DNA of 64,000 bases from Archivesica marissinica. Taxonomy: Eukaryota > Mollusca > Bivalvia > Venerida > Vesicomyidae. Below are positions 52,301 through 63,709 of the stretch, piece after piece. The notes below the pieces were generated by a model that was not told the DNA's origin, ran no database searches, and saw only the letters and a list, made by a program, of their open reading frames with translations. The stretch lies in contig CM026398.1 of the NCBI GenBank assembly GCA_014843695.1, positions 18,165,593 through 18,229,592 of the forward strand, written 5' to 3'. Numbering within the stretch: the stretch's first letter is position 1; every line of letters starts with the position of its first letter. Position numbers and translations under genes: made by a program.

Positions 52301-55300
52301 AACTTAGACAGACTCTGTACAACTTAGTCCAGTGTCCAGGAACGTTTACAAACGGAGCACAACTTAGACAGACTCTGTACAACTTAGTCCAGTGTCCAGG
52401 AACGTTTACCAACGGATCACAACTTAGGCAGACTCTGTACAACTTAGTCCAGTATCCAGGGACGTTTATCAACGGAGCACAACTTAGACAGACTCTGTAC
52501 AACTTAGTCCAGTGTCCAGGAACGTTTACCAACGGAGCACAACTTAGGCAGACTCTGTACAACTTAGTCCAGTGTCCAGGAACGTTTACAAATGGAGCAC
52601 AACTTAGACAGACTCTGTACAACTTAGTCCAGTGTCCAGGAACGTTTACAAACGGAGCACAACTTAGACAGACTCTGTACAACTTAGTCCAGTGTCCAGG
52701 AACGTTTACAAACGGAGCACAACTTAGACAGACTCTGTACAACTTAGTCCAGTGTCCAGGAACGTTTACTAACGGAGCACAACTTAGGCAGACTCTGTAC
52801 AACTTAGTCCAGTGTCCAGGAATGTTTACACATGGAGCACAACTTAGACAGACTCTGTACAACTTAGTACAGTGTCCAGGAACGTTTACAAACGGAGCAC
52901 AACTTAGACAGACTCTGTACAACTTAGTCCAATGTCCAGGAACGTTTACAAACGGAGCACAACTTAGACAGACTCTGTACAACTTAGTCCAGTGTCCAGG
53001 AACGTTTACCAACGGAGCACAACTTAGACAGACTCTGTACAACTTAGTCCAGTGTCCAGGAACGTTTACAAACGGAGCACAACTTAGACAGACTCTGTAC
53101 AACTTGTCCAGTGTCCAGGCACGTTTGCAAACGGAGCACAACTTAGGCAGACTCTGTACAACTTAGTCCAGTGTCCAGGAACGTTTACAAATGGAGCACA
53201 ACTTAGACAGACTCTGTACAACTTAGTCCAGTGTCCAGGAACGTTTACAAACGGAGCACAACTTAGACAGACTCTGTACAACTTAGTCCAGTGTCCAGGA
53301 ACGTTTACAAACGGAGCACAACTTAGACAGACTCTGTACAACTTAGTTCAGTGTCCAGGAACGTTTACTAACGGAGCACAACTTAGGCAGACTCTGTACA
53401 ACTTAGTCCAGTGTCCAGGAATGTTTACACATGGAGCACAACTTAGACAGAATCTGTACAACTTAGTACAGTGTCCAGGAACGTTTACAAACGGAGCACA
53501 ACTTAGACAGACTCTGTACAACTTAGTCCAGTGTCCAGGAACGTTTACCAACGGAGCACAACTTAGACAGACTCTGTACAACTTAGTCCAGTGTCCAGGA
53601 ACGTTTACAAACGGAGCACAACTTAGACAGACTCTGTACAACTTGTCCAGTGTCCAGGCACGTTTGCAAACGGAGCACAACTTAGGCAGACTCTGTACAA
53701 CTTAGTCCAGTGTCCAGGAACGTTTACAAACGGAGCACAACTTCGACAGACTCTGTACAATGTGTCCAGTTTCCAGGAACGTTTACAAATGGAGCACAAC
53801 TTAGCCAGACTCTGGACAACTTAGTCCAGTGTTCAGTACAGTTTACAAACGGATCACAACTTAGGCAGACTCTGTACAACTTAGTCCAGTATCCAGGGAC
53901 GTTTACCAACGGAGCACAACTTAGACAGACTCTGTACAACTTAGTCCAGTGTCCAGGAACGTTTACAAAAGGAGCACAACTTAGGCAGACTCTGTACAAC
54001 TTAGTCCAGTGTCCAGGAACGTTTACAAACGGAGCACAACTTCGACAGACTCTGTACAACTTAGTCCAGTGTCCAGGAACGTTTACAAACGGAGCACAAC
54101 TTAGCCAGACTCTGGACAACTTAGTCCAGTGTTCAGGAATGTTTACAAACGGATCACAACTTAGGCAGACTCTGTACAACTTAGTCCAGTATCCAGGGAC
54201 GTTTACAAACGGATCACAACTTAGGCAGACTCTGTACAACTTAGTCCAGTGTTCAGGAAAGTTTACAAACGGAGCACAACTTAGGCAGACTCTGTACAAC
54301 TTAGTCCAGTGTCCAGGAACGTTTACCAACGGAGCACAACTTAGGCAGACTATGACAACTTAGTCCCGTGTCCAGGAAAGTTTACAAACGGAGCACAACT
54401 TAGGCAGACTCTGTACAACTTAGTCCAGTGTCCAGGAACGATTACCAATGGAGCACAACTTCGACAGACTCTGTACAACTTAGTCCCGTGTCCAGGAAAG
54501 TTTACAAACGGAGCACAACTTACACCAAAGTCTTGACATGTTAAACATGTTCAATGAACAAAATATTCACCAGCGTTCGCCATCGTTCGCCATCGTTCGC
54601 CAGCGACAATCAACACTTATAAACGTTTAGCAACTGTTACTAGCGGAGCTGGGCGTTTGCCCAATCGTCGGTCCAAGCGTCGTAGTGTGAACCCAGCTTT
54701 ACACATTTCAATTAAATATAATGTGACACCAACAGTCAGTTTAGGTCATATGGCGACTCTCCAACTATTAATTGTGGAGGAAGACTCCGGTGCCCATCCG
54801 AGCAGTATTTCAGACAAAGATGAGCACTCAGGTATAACCACCGACCTTCCACAAGTCAGCTGGATAGCTTCATCACATTAAAGCAAATGTCATAACAGGA
54901 TTGAAACGAAGTCTTTACATTACAATTGTAATGAAAGAATACTTATAAAGCGAATGCCATTGGCTGCTTAGAACAAACATATGTGATGTACATGAACAAA
55001 CATAACATGAAAACCTATACTAGGCCTATTAATACTAGCGGATCATATGGACAAGGCATTAAATACAGACATTAATAAATTTTATCAGAAATGCGATTAA
55101 ATTGAAACTCTTGTCATAAATAATGAAACATTTAAATATGTTTTTCTACATATGTCTTATTTTGTGTGTATGTTTACTGGTATATTTCTAATTTTAGCAT
55201 TTAATTATTACTTTTGAAAGAAACTGTTAACACTATACCCCCATATAGCTACTATTCATTAAGCATCATTGGGGAGGTTATGTGTAAACTTGTATTCAGT

Positions 55301-58300
55301 TTCATCACATGTTTTATTATATGTCCACACGTGTAATACAACATTGAAGGATTCTGATTGGTTGAGAGATTAATCCATATAATTTGTAAATTAAGCTTTA
55401 AATTACATGTATACATATTTTCAGGTGAAATGGTATATAACGCCAACGATATATATATTCTTTTCAACACTATATATATTTTTTCAACACTATATTATAT
55501 ATATTTTTTCAACACTATATATTATATATATTTTTTCATCACTATATATATATATATATATATTTTCACCACTATATTATATATATTTTTCAACACTATA
55601 TTATATATCTATTGTTTTCAACACTATATTATATATTTTTTTCCAAAACTATATAATATTTTATTTTCAACAAGCAGACACAAATAACACTTAAATTGTA
55701 TTTAAAATACGTTATCACTTTTATTGAGAAGATAACACTTTACATATCTTGTCTATGATCTAAAGTGAGTTTTTGAATATTGTTATCAACAAGAGAATGT
55801 ATTAAAAGATAATTACACCGAAGTACATTAGATATGCCAGCTACAGATCTAGTTTAAAGTAGTTTTCACACCTTAATCAATTCTGTTTCAATATGCATTC
55901 AGTAGATGGACGGATCAGTCGTCCAGTGGTTAACACTTTGGACTGAGATTCCAGGAATCGCAGGTTCGATCCCCAGTCTAAACTAGTAACCATTCTTTCA
56001 GATTGGACTAAAACCGAGGTCTCAGACACCGGGCATGTAAAAGATCCATTGGTCTCCTGTATCCTGCACTATCCTCCAAAAATAGAATAACTAATATATT
56101 TTTGGAGGCTTTGGAGGCTTCGCCCCGGCTAATAGGGAGAGACGATAAATAAGCGTATACAGCATGCATTTAGTGCCAACGTTTCAGTAATAGACGGATC
56201 TGTAGTCCAGTGGTAACACACTGGACTGGTAATTCAGGGATCGCAGGTTCGATTCCCCGTCTGACCCTAATAAAATTAAGTCTTTCAGATGGGACTTTAA
56301 ACCGAGGTCTCGTGTTTGGTGTTAGACATACGTGTGGATATGCCATTAGTTGTCCTATTAGCGCAGTGGTTAGCGCGCTAGCTTCTCACCAATGCAACCA
56401 GGGTTCGATCCTCGGACTGGGATGTATATGAGATGGTACGGTTGTCGCCAGATCGGACAGGTAGGTTTTCTCCGGTACTCCGGTTTCCTCCAACACGAAT
56501 GACCACATTTACGCTTTCATACTAAACAAGAGCCGCCGGGCATGACCATAGACATTTTGCAAGTATTTACTGCGAGGTTGATGCATACGCATTAGGGTAC
56601 AATACTTAATCTGGATTCAGTTCGTTATCGTCTTGACCATTCTTGTGTTACAGATGAATTGTTGAGATACTTGGACGGCAGTCAAACACACCAGCACGTG
56701 CTCACCGTACTCAAGCATTTACCGTCTGTACTTGAAATTCAGCAGGTATGTTAAAGTTACATAAGTTTTATGATATATCTTTTAACTTAACTAAATTAGA
56801 AAGATTACTTTGCATATAATATAAAGACTGCTAAAAATAGCATTGAAGTCCATAACATTCTTTATTATAAATACAATGATTTGTGAAATAAAACAATTTG
56901 CTTTGGTAACATTCCTACAAAAGTTACTTCCCTTTTATGCTAGAACACCCTTCGTATGTTGTATGTTTACGCGCTTGTACAGGAGTTATCTCCCCTTCTA
57001 TATTAGTCAATATATCTCTAAATTATGTTATTACTTTGCATATATAAAGACTGCTAAAATAGCATTGAAGTCCATACAATTCTTTATAATAAATACTATG
57101 ATTTGTGAAATAAAACAATTTGCTTTGGTAACATTCCTACAAAAGTTCCTTCCCGTTTATGCTAGAACACTCTTTGTATGTTGTATGTTGACGAGCTTGT
57201 ACATGAGTTATCTCCCCTTCTATATTGGTCAATATATCTCTAAATTATGTTATTTAATTAAGGTTTAAACTTTATTTATGTTACAACGATTGCGAAGCAA
57301 GTTTTAACAACTTATTTTAATCACTCTCGGCGTGGATGAAAGCGTATATGTGGTCATTCGTGTGGGAGGAAACCGAACTACCCGGAGAAAACCCACCTGT
57401 CCGATCTGGCGACCACCGTACCATCTCACATCCTTCCCGGTCCGAGGATTGAACCCGGGTTGCATTGGTGAGAAGCGAGCGCGCTAACCACTGCGCTAAT
57501 CGGACAGCCACTTCATATATCCAAGCTTCAATTCAGTTATCTATCATGTTTCGAACAGGTGCGCGGAGTTGGATATATGTGTGATGTACAGGTGCGCGGA
57601 GTTGGATATATGTGTGATGTACAGGTGCGCGGAGTTGGATATATGTGTGATGTACAGGTGCCCGGAGTTGGATATATGTGTGACGTACAGGTGCGCGGAG
57701 TTGGATACATGTGTGATGTACAGGTGCGCGGAGTTGGATATATGTGTGATGTACAGGTGCGCGGAGTTGGATATATGTGTGATGTACAGGTGCGCGGAGT
57801 TGGATATATGTGTGATGTACAGGTGCGCGGAGTTGGATATATGTGTGATGTACAGGTGCGCAGAGTTCGATATATGTGTGATGTACAGGTGCGCGGAATT
57901 GGATATATGTGTGATGTACAGGTGCGCGGAGTTCGATATATGTGTGATTACAGGTGCGCGGAGTTCGATATATGTGTGATGTACAGGTGCGCGGATTTGG
58001 ATATTGTGTGATGTACAGGTGCGCGGAGTTGGGTATATGTGTGATATACAGGTGCGCGGAGTTGGATATATGTGTGATGTACAGGTGCGCAGAGTTGGAT
58101 ATATGTGTGATGTACAGGTGGTGTGTGTACGCGGAGTTGGATATATGTGTGATGTACAGGTGCGCGGAGTTGGATATGTGTGATGTACAGGTGCGCGGAG
58201 TTGGATATATGTGTGATGTACAGGGTGCGCGGAGTTGGATATATGTGTGATGTACAGGTGCGCGGAGTTGGATTATTGTGATGTACTGGTGCGCGGAGTT

Positions 58301-59725
58301 GGATATATGTGTGATGTACATTGCGCGGAGTTGGATATATGTGTGATATACAGGTGCGCGGAGTCGATATATGTGTGATGTACAGGTGCGCGGATTTGGA
58401 TATATTGTGATGTACAGGTGCGCGAGTTGGGTATATGTGTGATATACAGGTGCGCGGAGTTGGATATATGTTGATGTACAGGTGCGCAGAGTTGGATATA
58501 TGTGTGATGTACAGGTGCGCGGAGTTGGATATATGTGTGATGTACAGGTGCGCGCGAGTTGGATATATGTGTGATGTACAGGTGCGCGGAGTTGGATATA
58601 TGTGTGATGTACAGGTGCGCGGAGTTGGATATATGTGTGATGTACAGGTGTGCGGAGTTGGATATATGTGTGATGTACAGGTGCGCGGAGTTGGATATAT
58701 GTGTGATGTACAGGTGTGCGGAGTTGGATATATGTGTGATGTACTGGTGCGCGGAGTTGAATATATGTGTGATGTACATGTGCGCGGAGTTGGATATATG
58801 TGTGATATACAGGTGCGCGGAGTTGGATATATGTGTGATGTACATGTACTATTTCGATCTATTAAACGATTGTAGTCATTGGACTGTCTTTGTTTGTAGG
58901 CCGGATTCCATGTTTTGTTTCACTTATGTGAAAACAGTTCAACATTACGGACTTCCATGACAGGTAGTGGTATTTGCAGGTATAGCGGACATTTTTATGT
59001 ATATCTATTATATTTCCCACATCTGCTTCCAACCTGTATCGATGTCGGTCAAACGATATACAGAGCTTATGTTAATTGTATATACCACAGTACGACAGTA
59101 AATAAAATATGATTTGGTTTGATTCCATGTGGTCAGATTTGGTTTTGCTTAAGAACGTTGCCATAGCGATGCGGGGTTCGACACATGGCGTGTGCTGGAA
59201 TAATAGTATGATGGTTAGTGCAGTATTGTACTCAATGTTTGACTAGATGACTGTAGTTAAATTTATATTTAAATTTATATTGTATTTATGTATCCATTGT
59301 TCAAATTGTCACCGACACGAAACCTCGATTTAAAATCCCATCTGAAAGACTGTTAATTTTATTAGGGTCAGACGGGGGATCGAACCTGCGATCCCTGTTA
59401 ACCACTGGACTGTGTATCCGTCTGTAACGCAACTTACTCTACTTCTTATATGGACGACGATTGGTTAATCTAAACAAAATTGTCAATTTGCAGCCTGTTA
59501 ACATTATGTGAATGATTTCGTTGGGACATGAATCTTTATTTATTATTCCATCAAAACCGAATAGGACTAATAATAATAATATAATAATAGTAATAATAAT
59601 AATAATATAATAAACAAATAAATAATAATAATAATAATAATAATAGTAATAGTAATAGTAATAATAATAATAATAATAGTAATAATAATAATAATAGTAA
59701 TAATAATATAATAATAATAATAATA

Positions 59726-59758
<33 letters not shown>

Positions 59759-59827
59759 GTAATAGTAATAATAATAGTAATAATAATAATAGTAATAATA
59801 ATAATAATAATAGTAATAATAATAATA

Positions 59828-59872
<45 letters not shown>

Positions 59873-62800
59873 GTAATAGTAATAATAATAGTAATAATAT
59901 AATAATAGTAATAATAATAATAATAATAACAGTAATAAGTGATATAATACAGTCTATATGGAATGTAGACTGCTTCTCAACCAACATCATCAGCATGGAT
60001 GCCGCCGTCCTTGAGTGTTTCGGCCCTTTAATTCCATGGACACTCTGGTGGCGGTGGGCCCACAGTGGTGATCAGTCACTGCGCGTTGGTTGATTGCTTC
60101 CAGCTCTTCTCCTCTCGTCTAAGCCACAGCCAGCTTGAAGCCCGTTCAGCTGCTTGGCTCAGTCTCTGGATAGCCATCCTTTTCTCTCTACCAGTAGTCC
60201 CAATTGCTGTCATCAGTCTGCAGACGGACTGGGAACAGAAGCCTCTCGTGCCTACTTCTACTGAGAACAGCCAAGTACGCCAACCTCGTTGCTTGCAGAG
60301 TTCCAGAAGCTCTGTATACTTCGCCTTCTTCCTTTCGTAGGCCTCTTCGCACCTTGTCTCCCATGGTACTGTCAGCTCAATGACGATGAGCTTCTTCCCT
60401 GTCTTGGACCACAGTACGATGTCTGGCCGTTGGGTCGTCTGGACCACGTCGGGGAAAACAAGTCTCTTCCCAAGGTAAACCTCCATGTTCCAGCCTGTTG
60501 TGCCATCCAGAATCGATGACTTGTGTGGTGTCTTTGTCTTCCTGGTCTCACCCGGCTTGACAAAGGCGATGTGCCCATGGTGGGGATGTTTACCATGTTC
60601 CTTCTTCCGCTCTTTCTCCAGCCAGTCAGCCAACTCCCTGAGGACTGAGTCGTGTCTCCATCTGTATCTGCCCTGTGTCAGTGATGTAGAACAGGATGAC
60701 AGAACATGCTCTAGTGTGCCTGTTCTGTCACATATGCTGCATTTGGGATCAGCCGTGAGTCCCCATCGGCACAGGTTCGCTGGGGATGGTAGGAGGTCAT
60801 AGACGGACCTAAGTAGAAATGAAAACCTCAGTGGCTCATACTTCCAGATGTCTTCCCAGGTCAGCTTCCTGTCTGTGGTGTTCCACGTAGTCCATGCTCC
60901 CTGCGCTCCCATTTCCACCGCCCTTGCTTGTCTGATATAATAATATAATAATAATAATAGTAATAATAATAATAATAATGATATAATAAACAAATAAATA
61001 ATAATAGTAATAATAATAAGAATAAATTTAACGAAAGAACTCATTTGAACAATTAATGAATAGAGCTTTATGACTTTAGCATTTTTTCAAATCGCCACTC
61101 GGGGTAATAATGCTTTCAATATACATTCGGTGAAATATAATTCTATCATACACAGAAACAAACAATTATCCTATTTTTATTTCAGTTTCTTGCTTGAACA
61201 GCTCACGACGTACGTCACGAACAGGGACATTCAGCACCATGGACTTGCTATTCTGGCCCATCTATTGACGTCAGGTACACATGTATAGGGTGTTTGAAAG
61301 GTTCAGTCCTATTTATTTTTTTCCAATTTGAAATTAGATAACTACTTTTAGATATGCAACGTAGTTATCTCCTAGCGTACCTGCTTACTGCACTTACTGT
61401 ATCCAGCATGTAAAATGTATGTACTTTTACATTTCTTTAAATTTCGCGATGTTTATTTTCGCAAATTGAAACAATCTAAGGAATTGCGCGCAAATATATC
61501 GCAGGTGAAAATAAGCTATTATTGAATATTTAAACAGCTGAAATAATTTTTGATATCTGGACCACATTTTTGCTTTGTTTAAAATTCGAGTAAAAATGTG
61601 ATCGTTAATAAATCGAAAGTAAATCATCAACGAATAATACTCGGTTTATTGTCGCGTGCCATTTACTGTTACCGAAACCTTGCTTCGTGTCCGTCCATAA
61701 TAAATCCTTGGTACACTACAGCAGTTACGCATATGTATGTACTAATCATACACGGTACAGAATATGTGGTGCTACTACTGCTTAAAGTCCCCTTTTGTAT
61801 TACATATACTACAATTTAAAATTCCAATTCGTATTTACTTTGAAGCTGCTGCTCAAACGGGTATTGTCTAAAAATCGGATGAATATAATGATTATTGTGG
61901 ACCTGAACAATTTACATAAAATCTTACTCCCTCTAATAACTTGAAATACTGGATCCGCCCCTGGTATATAAATTATATTCTAACGGCTATTTAATATGGC
62001 CGTGCCCTGAATCTCATTAAAGCTAGATACGCGTGATGTATTCCTATTGTATGCTTTATAGAAGATTACGTACATTTCCTCGCCAGTCATACATACCTGT
62101 TATATACGTAATACACGGTACTTTCTACTCTTCAAACTATCTATATACAGTATAGTAGATTTAACATGCTATAAATCAAATATCGATGCATGGCAATGTG
62201 AAGTTTTTAATATAATACTCTGGTAATCAGGTGCTTATATCAATAATATCTTCAATTCTTCGTGTAGTAAGCTGGACAACCTGATTTAGTAGGATGGGAC
62301 AAAACCTGTCTGAAGTTTGTGTTAGTTTCCAGAGCAATGGATTTATGCTGGGTTATCATCAACTGAAGTTTCAATGTGGTGTTATTAAGTTGGATGATCA
62401 TCAATACTGACTTCCGATGTTTGTGTTCACGTTGAATGTGGTGTTATTTTGTTGGATGCTCATCAATAATGACTTCCGATGTTTGTGTTCACTTTGAATG
62501 TGGTGTTATTTAGTTGGATGCTCACCAATAATGACTTCCGATGTTTGTGTTCACTTTGAATGTGGTGTTATTTTGTTGGATGCTCATCAATAATGACTTC
62601 CGATGTTTGTGTTCACGTTGAATGTGGTGTTATTTTGTTGGATGCTCATCAATAATGACTTCCGATGTTTGTGTTCACTTTGAATGTGGTGTTATTTAGT
62701 TGGATGCTCACCAATAATGACTTCCGATGTTTGTGTTCACTTTGAATGTGGTGTTATTTAGTTGGATGCTCATCAATAATGACTTCCGATGTTTGTGTTC

Positions 62801-63709
62801 ACGTTGAATGTGGTGTTATTTTGTTGGATGCTCATCAATAATGACTTCCGATGTTTGTGTTCACTTTGAATGTGGTGTTATTTAGTTGCATGCTCATCAA
62901 TAATGACTTCCGATGTTTGTGTTCACGTTGAATGTGGTGTTATTAGGTCGGTGATTATCAATAATGACTTCCGATGTTTATGTCCATGTTGAATGTGCTG
63001 TTATTAAGTTGGATGATCATCAATAATGACTTCCGATGTTTGCGCTCACGTTGAATGTGGTGTTATTAGGTCAGTGATCATCAATAATGACTTCCGATGT
63101 TTGCGCTCACTTTGAATGTGCTGTTATTAGGTCGGTTATCAATACTGATGTCACCTCCAAAGCAGTGTTATCGAGTTGAGTGGTCGGTTCCAGTGGTTTA
63201 TGATCATCCACATTAGTTCAGAATTAATTGTGAGCACAATCCATTCACCAAACCATCCATCCACCAAACACCCATCCATCCCCCAAAACATCCACCCAGA
63301 CATCTATCCATCCACACAATACACACCCACGCACCTAATCCCGACCGACCGACCGACCGACCGACCGACCGACCGACCCAACCAACCAACCAACCAACCA
63401 ACCAACCAACACAACTAACTACCCAACTTCATTGATACATACATCCATGTACCCATCTCTACTTGCTTTATTCAAATGCTAAGAAGCATTATTATTGCGA
63501 GGCTAATATTCTACAATAATGCCGTGACTGATGCCGTGATTTGATGGTTTTCCTTTTCACTCTAGAAAGGTTCAGAGCTCAATTGCTACTTGACAGACGG
63601 GAAGAGGAAGTTGTTCACGTGATTTGTGCTGCTCTTCAAACGTTTCCGGAAGTGAGGTGCATTCAGTGTGCTGCATCAAGAGCTATCAGCTGTTTTCTAA
63701 AGGATAATG
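49069..63709 (+). CDS. Armadillo-repeat protein, LRRK2-like N-terminus (partial)
   Basis: Join of 49069-49315 (ATG at 49078), 56654-56745, 58900-58979, 61186-61274 and 63566-63709; the gene continues past the window. All junctions are GT-AG and keep phase (1, 0, 2, 1, 1). From the ATG the product has about 214 residues: an acidic polar start (about 1-12), helical segments, then repeating helix pairs of about 40 residues with armadillo-like landmarks EIQQAGFHVLFHLCEN, DIQHHGLAILAHLLTS and RCIQCAASRAISCFLKDN. Spacing and the LLTS-x5-LLLD-x-x-E-E and FP-x-x-x-IQ patterns resemble the N-terminal armadillo region of LRRK2, a large ROC-COR kinase; LRR, ROC and kinase domains would lie outside the window. 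The family name is inference. Other armadillo proteins are possible. Confidence 0.6.
49421..49595. mobile_element. Tc1/mariner-like MITE, second family
   Basis: 175 bp flanked by TA on both sides, with ends CAGTCAAACCTG and the imperfect inverse caggtttgattg. The interior contains several attaagcagcca-type motifs in direct repeat. In the first intron of the armadillo gene. Confidence 0.75.
49676..49815 (-). mobile_element. SINE family D fragment
   Basis: gtgacaccaacagcttagg, cgactctccggcggaggaag and caggcacggacgggtaccc match other D copies. Confidence 0.6.
49938..50722. repeat. 37-bp satellite, about 21 copies
   Basis: Units cataatatggtgtactaaac then caaatctatctcgtcta. A right-hand block has aaatatatc and a one-base longer cataaatatgg, marking a newer local variant. 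Confidence 0.96.
50762..54697. mobile_element. TIR element carrying a 60-bp satellite
   Basis: GCTGGGTTCACACTGTGAACG at the left is matched by the inverse of cgtcgtagtgtgaacccagc at the right. Between the ends are subterminal repeats (gaacgttt, agcgtttg, ccatcgttcg) and a 60-bp array at about 51240-54520. Flanks share ttta. No transposase. Superfamily not assignable. Confidence 0.75.
51240..54520. repeat. 60-bp satellite, about 54 copies
   Basis: Units acaacttagtccagtgtcca then ggaacgtttacaaacggagc then acaacttagacagactctgt. Variants show higher-order copying: a block of about ten units at 52741-53160 recurs at 53341-53705, and a five-unit block recurs near 53795 and 54095. Because the period is 60, both strands stay open for hundreds of codons. 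Confidence 0.97.
54715..54880 (-). mobile_element. SINE family D copy
   Basis: gtgacaccaacagtcagttt, ctccaactattaattgtgga and accgaccttccacaagtcag match other D copies. Confidence 0.6.
54881..55454. other. Intron sequence, nothing recognised
   Basis: AT-rich, no exon or repeat family seen. Confidence 0.4.
55455..55670. repeat. AT-rich satellite of about 27 bp
   Basis: About eight irregular units built from ttttcaacactatattatat plus atatttt, with a (TA)n run at about 55543-55562. Confidence 0.9.
55908..56158 (+). mobile_element. SINE family A, diverged
   Basis: Head cgtccagtggttaacactt, B box GGTTCGATCCCC, then a diverged body and agagacgataaataagcg tail. Confidence 0.7.
56193..56320 (+). 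mobile_element. SINE family A, 3'-truncated
   Basis: Head ctgtagtccagtggtaacac, B box GGTTCGATTCCC and cagatgggactttaaaccg; stops at ggtctcgtgtttgg. Confidence 0.75.
56346..56525 (+). mobile_element. tRNA-headed SINE, family B, 3'-truncated
   Basis: gtcctattagcgcagtggtt, B box GGTTCGATCCTCGG, cagatcggacaggtaggttt, stops at cgctttcat. Confidence 0.8.
56654..56745 (+). CDS. Armadillo gene, exon 2
   Basis: Acceptor cttgtgttacag, donor CAG/GTATGT. Completes a split Asp codon and encodes ELLRYLDGSQTHQ, then HVLTVLKHLPSVLEIQQ. Phase 1 in, phase 0 out. Confidence 0.7.
56805..57255. repeat. 226-bp direct duplication
   Basis: ttactttgcatataat recurs 226 bp later, and the copies stay collinear to ctctaaattatgtta. 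Each copy holds a short ATG-led frame that looks fortuitous. In armadillo intron 2. Confidence 0.93.
57268..57513 (-). mobile_element. tRNA-headed SINE, family B, full length
   Basis: Head at the right (ggctgtccgattagcgcagt on the minus strand, B box GGTTCAATCCTCGG), tail at the left (aagttgttaaaacttgcttc). Confidence 0.87.
57557..58852. repeat. 33-bp satellite, about 39 copies
   Basis: Units aggtgcgcggagttggatat then atgtgtgatgtac. The middle (57940-58450) carries many 1-2 bp deletions and a gtgtgtac insertion. The segment near 57955-58080 recurs near 58385-58510, a block copy. Ends about 50 bp before the third armadillo exon. Confidence 0.97.
58900..58979 (+). CDS. Armadillo gene, exon 3
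   Basis: Acceptor ctttgtttgtag, donor TGCAG/GTATAG. Encodes AGFHVLFHLCENSSTLR, then TSMTGSGIC. It supplies the helix expected after EIQQ and ends in phase 2, exactly what the next exon needs. An earlier donor (ATGACAG/GTAGTG) would break the frame. Confidence 0.65.
59305..59434 (-). mobile_element. SINE family A fragment
   Basis: Head side with GGTTCGATCCCCC and a body start (cagatgggattttaaatcg on the minus strand). Confidence 0.7.
59568..59945. repeat. (TAA)n microsatellite
   Basis: About 125 taa trinucleotides with scattered tag and tata interruptions. Borders the 3' end of a LINE fragment. Confidence 0.96.
59950..60937 (-). mobile_element. LINE fragment with restriction-like endonuclease
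   Basis: Open frame from about 60934 to 60076 on the minus strand (about 286 residues). It has a zinc knuckle C-x2-C-x7-H-x4-C (CSICDRTGTLEHVLSSC, near 60741-60691) and, further on, RPDIVLW and KKLIVIELTVPWE (near 60430-60360), a PD-(D/E)xK-like core. Knuckle followed by such an endonuclease is the C-terminal layout of R2/R4/NeSL-type non-LTR retrotransposons. The reverse transcriptase is missing, so the copy is 5'-truncated. It lies between two (TAA)n tracts. Confidence 0.75.
60936..61026. repeat. (TAA)n microsatellite
   Basis: About 30 taa trinucleotides directly at the 5' edge of the LINE fragment, sharing the stretch ataataaacaaataaataat with the tract at 59568-59945. Confidence 0.93.
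61186..61274 (+). CDS. Armadillo gene, exon 4
   Basis: Acceptor tttttatttcag, donor TCAG/GTACAC. Encodes FLLEQLTTYVTNR, then DIQHHGLAILAHLLTS, two helices of an armadillo-like repeat. Phase 2 in, phase 1 out. Confidence 0.72.
61275..62289. other. Armadillo intron 4, unique part
   Basis: AT-rich, no exon or repeat family recognised. Confidence 0.4.
62290..63150. repeat. 62-bp satellite, about 13 copies
   Basis: Units aatgacttccgatgtttgtg then ttcacgttgaatgtggtgtt then attttgttggatgctcatca. Two types (cacgttg with ttttgttgg; cactttg with tttagttgg) occur in a loose higher-order pattern between 62400 and 62900. The outer copies are more diverged. Confidence 0.95.
63240..63420. repeat. (GACC)n and (CCAA)n microsatellites
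   Basis: A ccatccacc-rich stretch, then about eight gacc tetramers (63345-63376), then about nine aacc tetramers. Confidence 0.92.
63566..63709 (+). CDS. Armadillo gene, exon 5
   Basis: Acceptor ccttttcactctag, donor AATG/GTGAGT. Encodes ERFRAQLLLDRREEEVVHVI, then CAALQTFPEVRCIQCAASRA and ISCFLKDNG, one full armadillo-like repeat. Phase 1 in, phase 1 out, so more exons follow beyond the window. Confidence 0.75.

Noticed and set aside
51420..53166. 573- and 465-codon frames on opposite strands of the 60-bp array
   Set aside because: Period divisible by three keeps both strands open. The array lies inside an intron and a TIR element. Cys-rich repeat peptides here are not supported as real products.
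8938..59434. tRNA genes at the A/B-box sequences
   Set aside because: The tRNA-like heads are followed by conserved SINE bodies and tails, occur in many copies and do not fold into complete tRNAs by eye.
59439..59996. 185-codon Leu/Ile/Tyr-rich frame on the minus strand
   Set aside because: It is the translation of the (TAA)n microsatellite.
60065..60802. Plus-strand frames opposite the LINE fragment
   Set aside because: Antisense shadows of the retrotransposon coding sequence.
61202..61274. Alternative acceptor at 61200-61201 for armadillo exon 4, joining directly to exon 2
   Set aside because: It keeps frame but drops a helix of the repeat. The 80-nt exon at 58900-58979 restores both phase and repeat structure with the stronger acceptor at 61184-61185.
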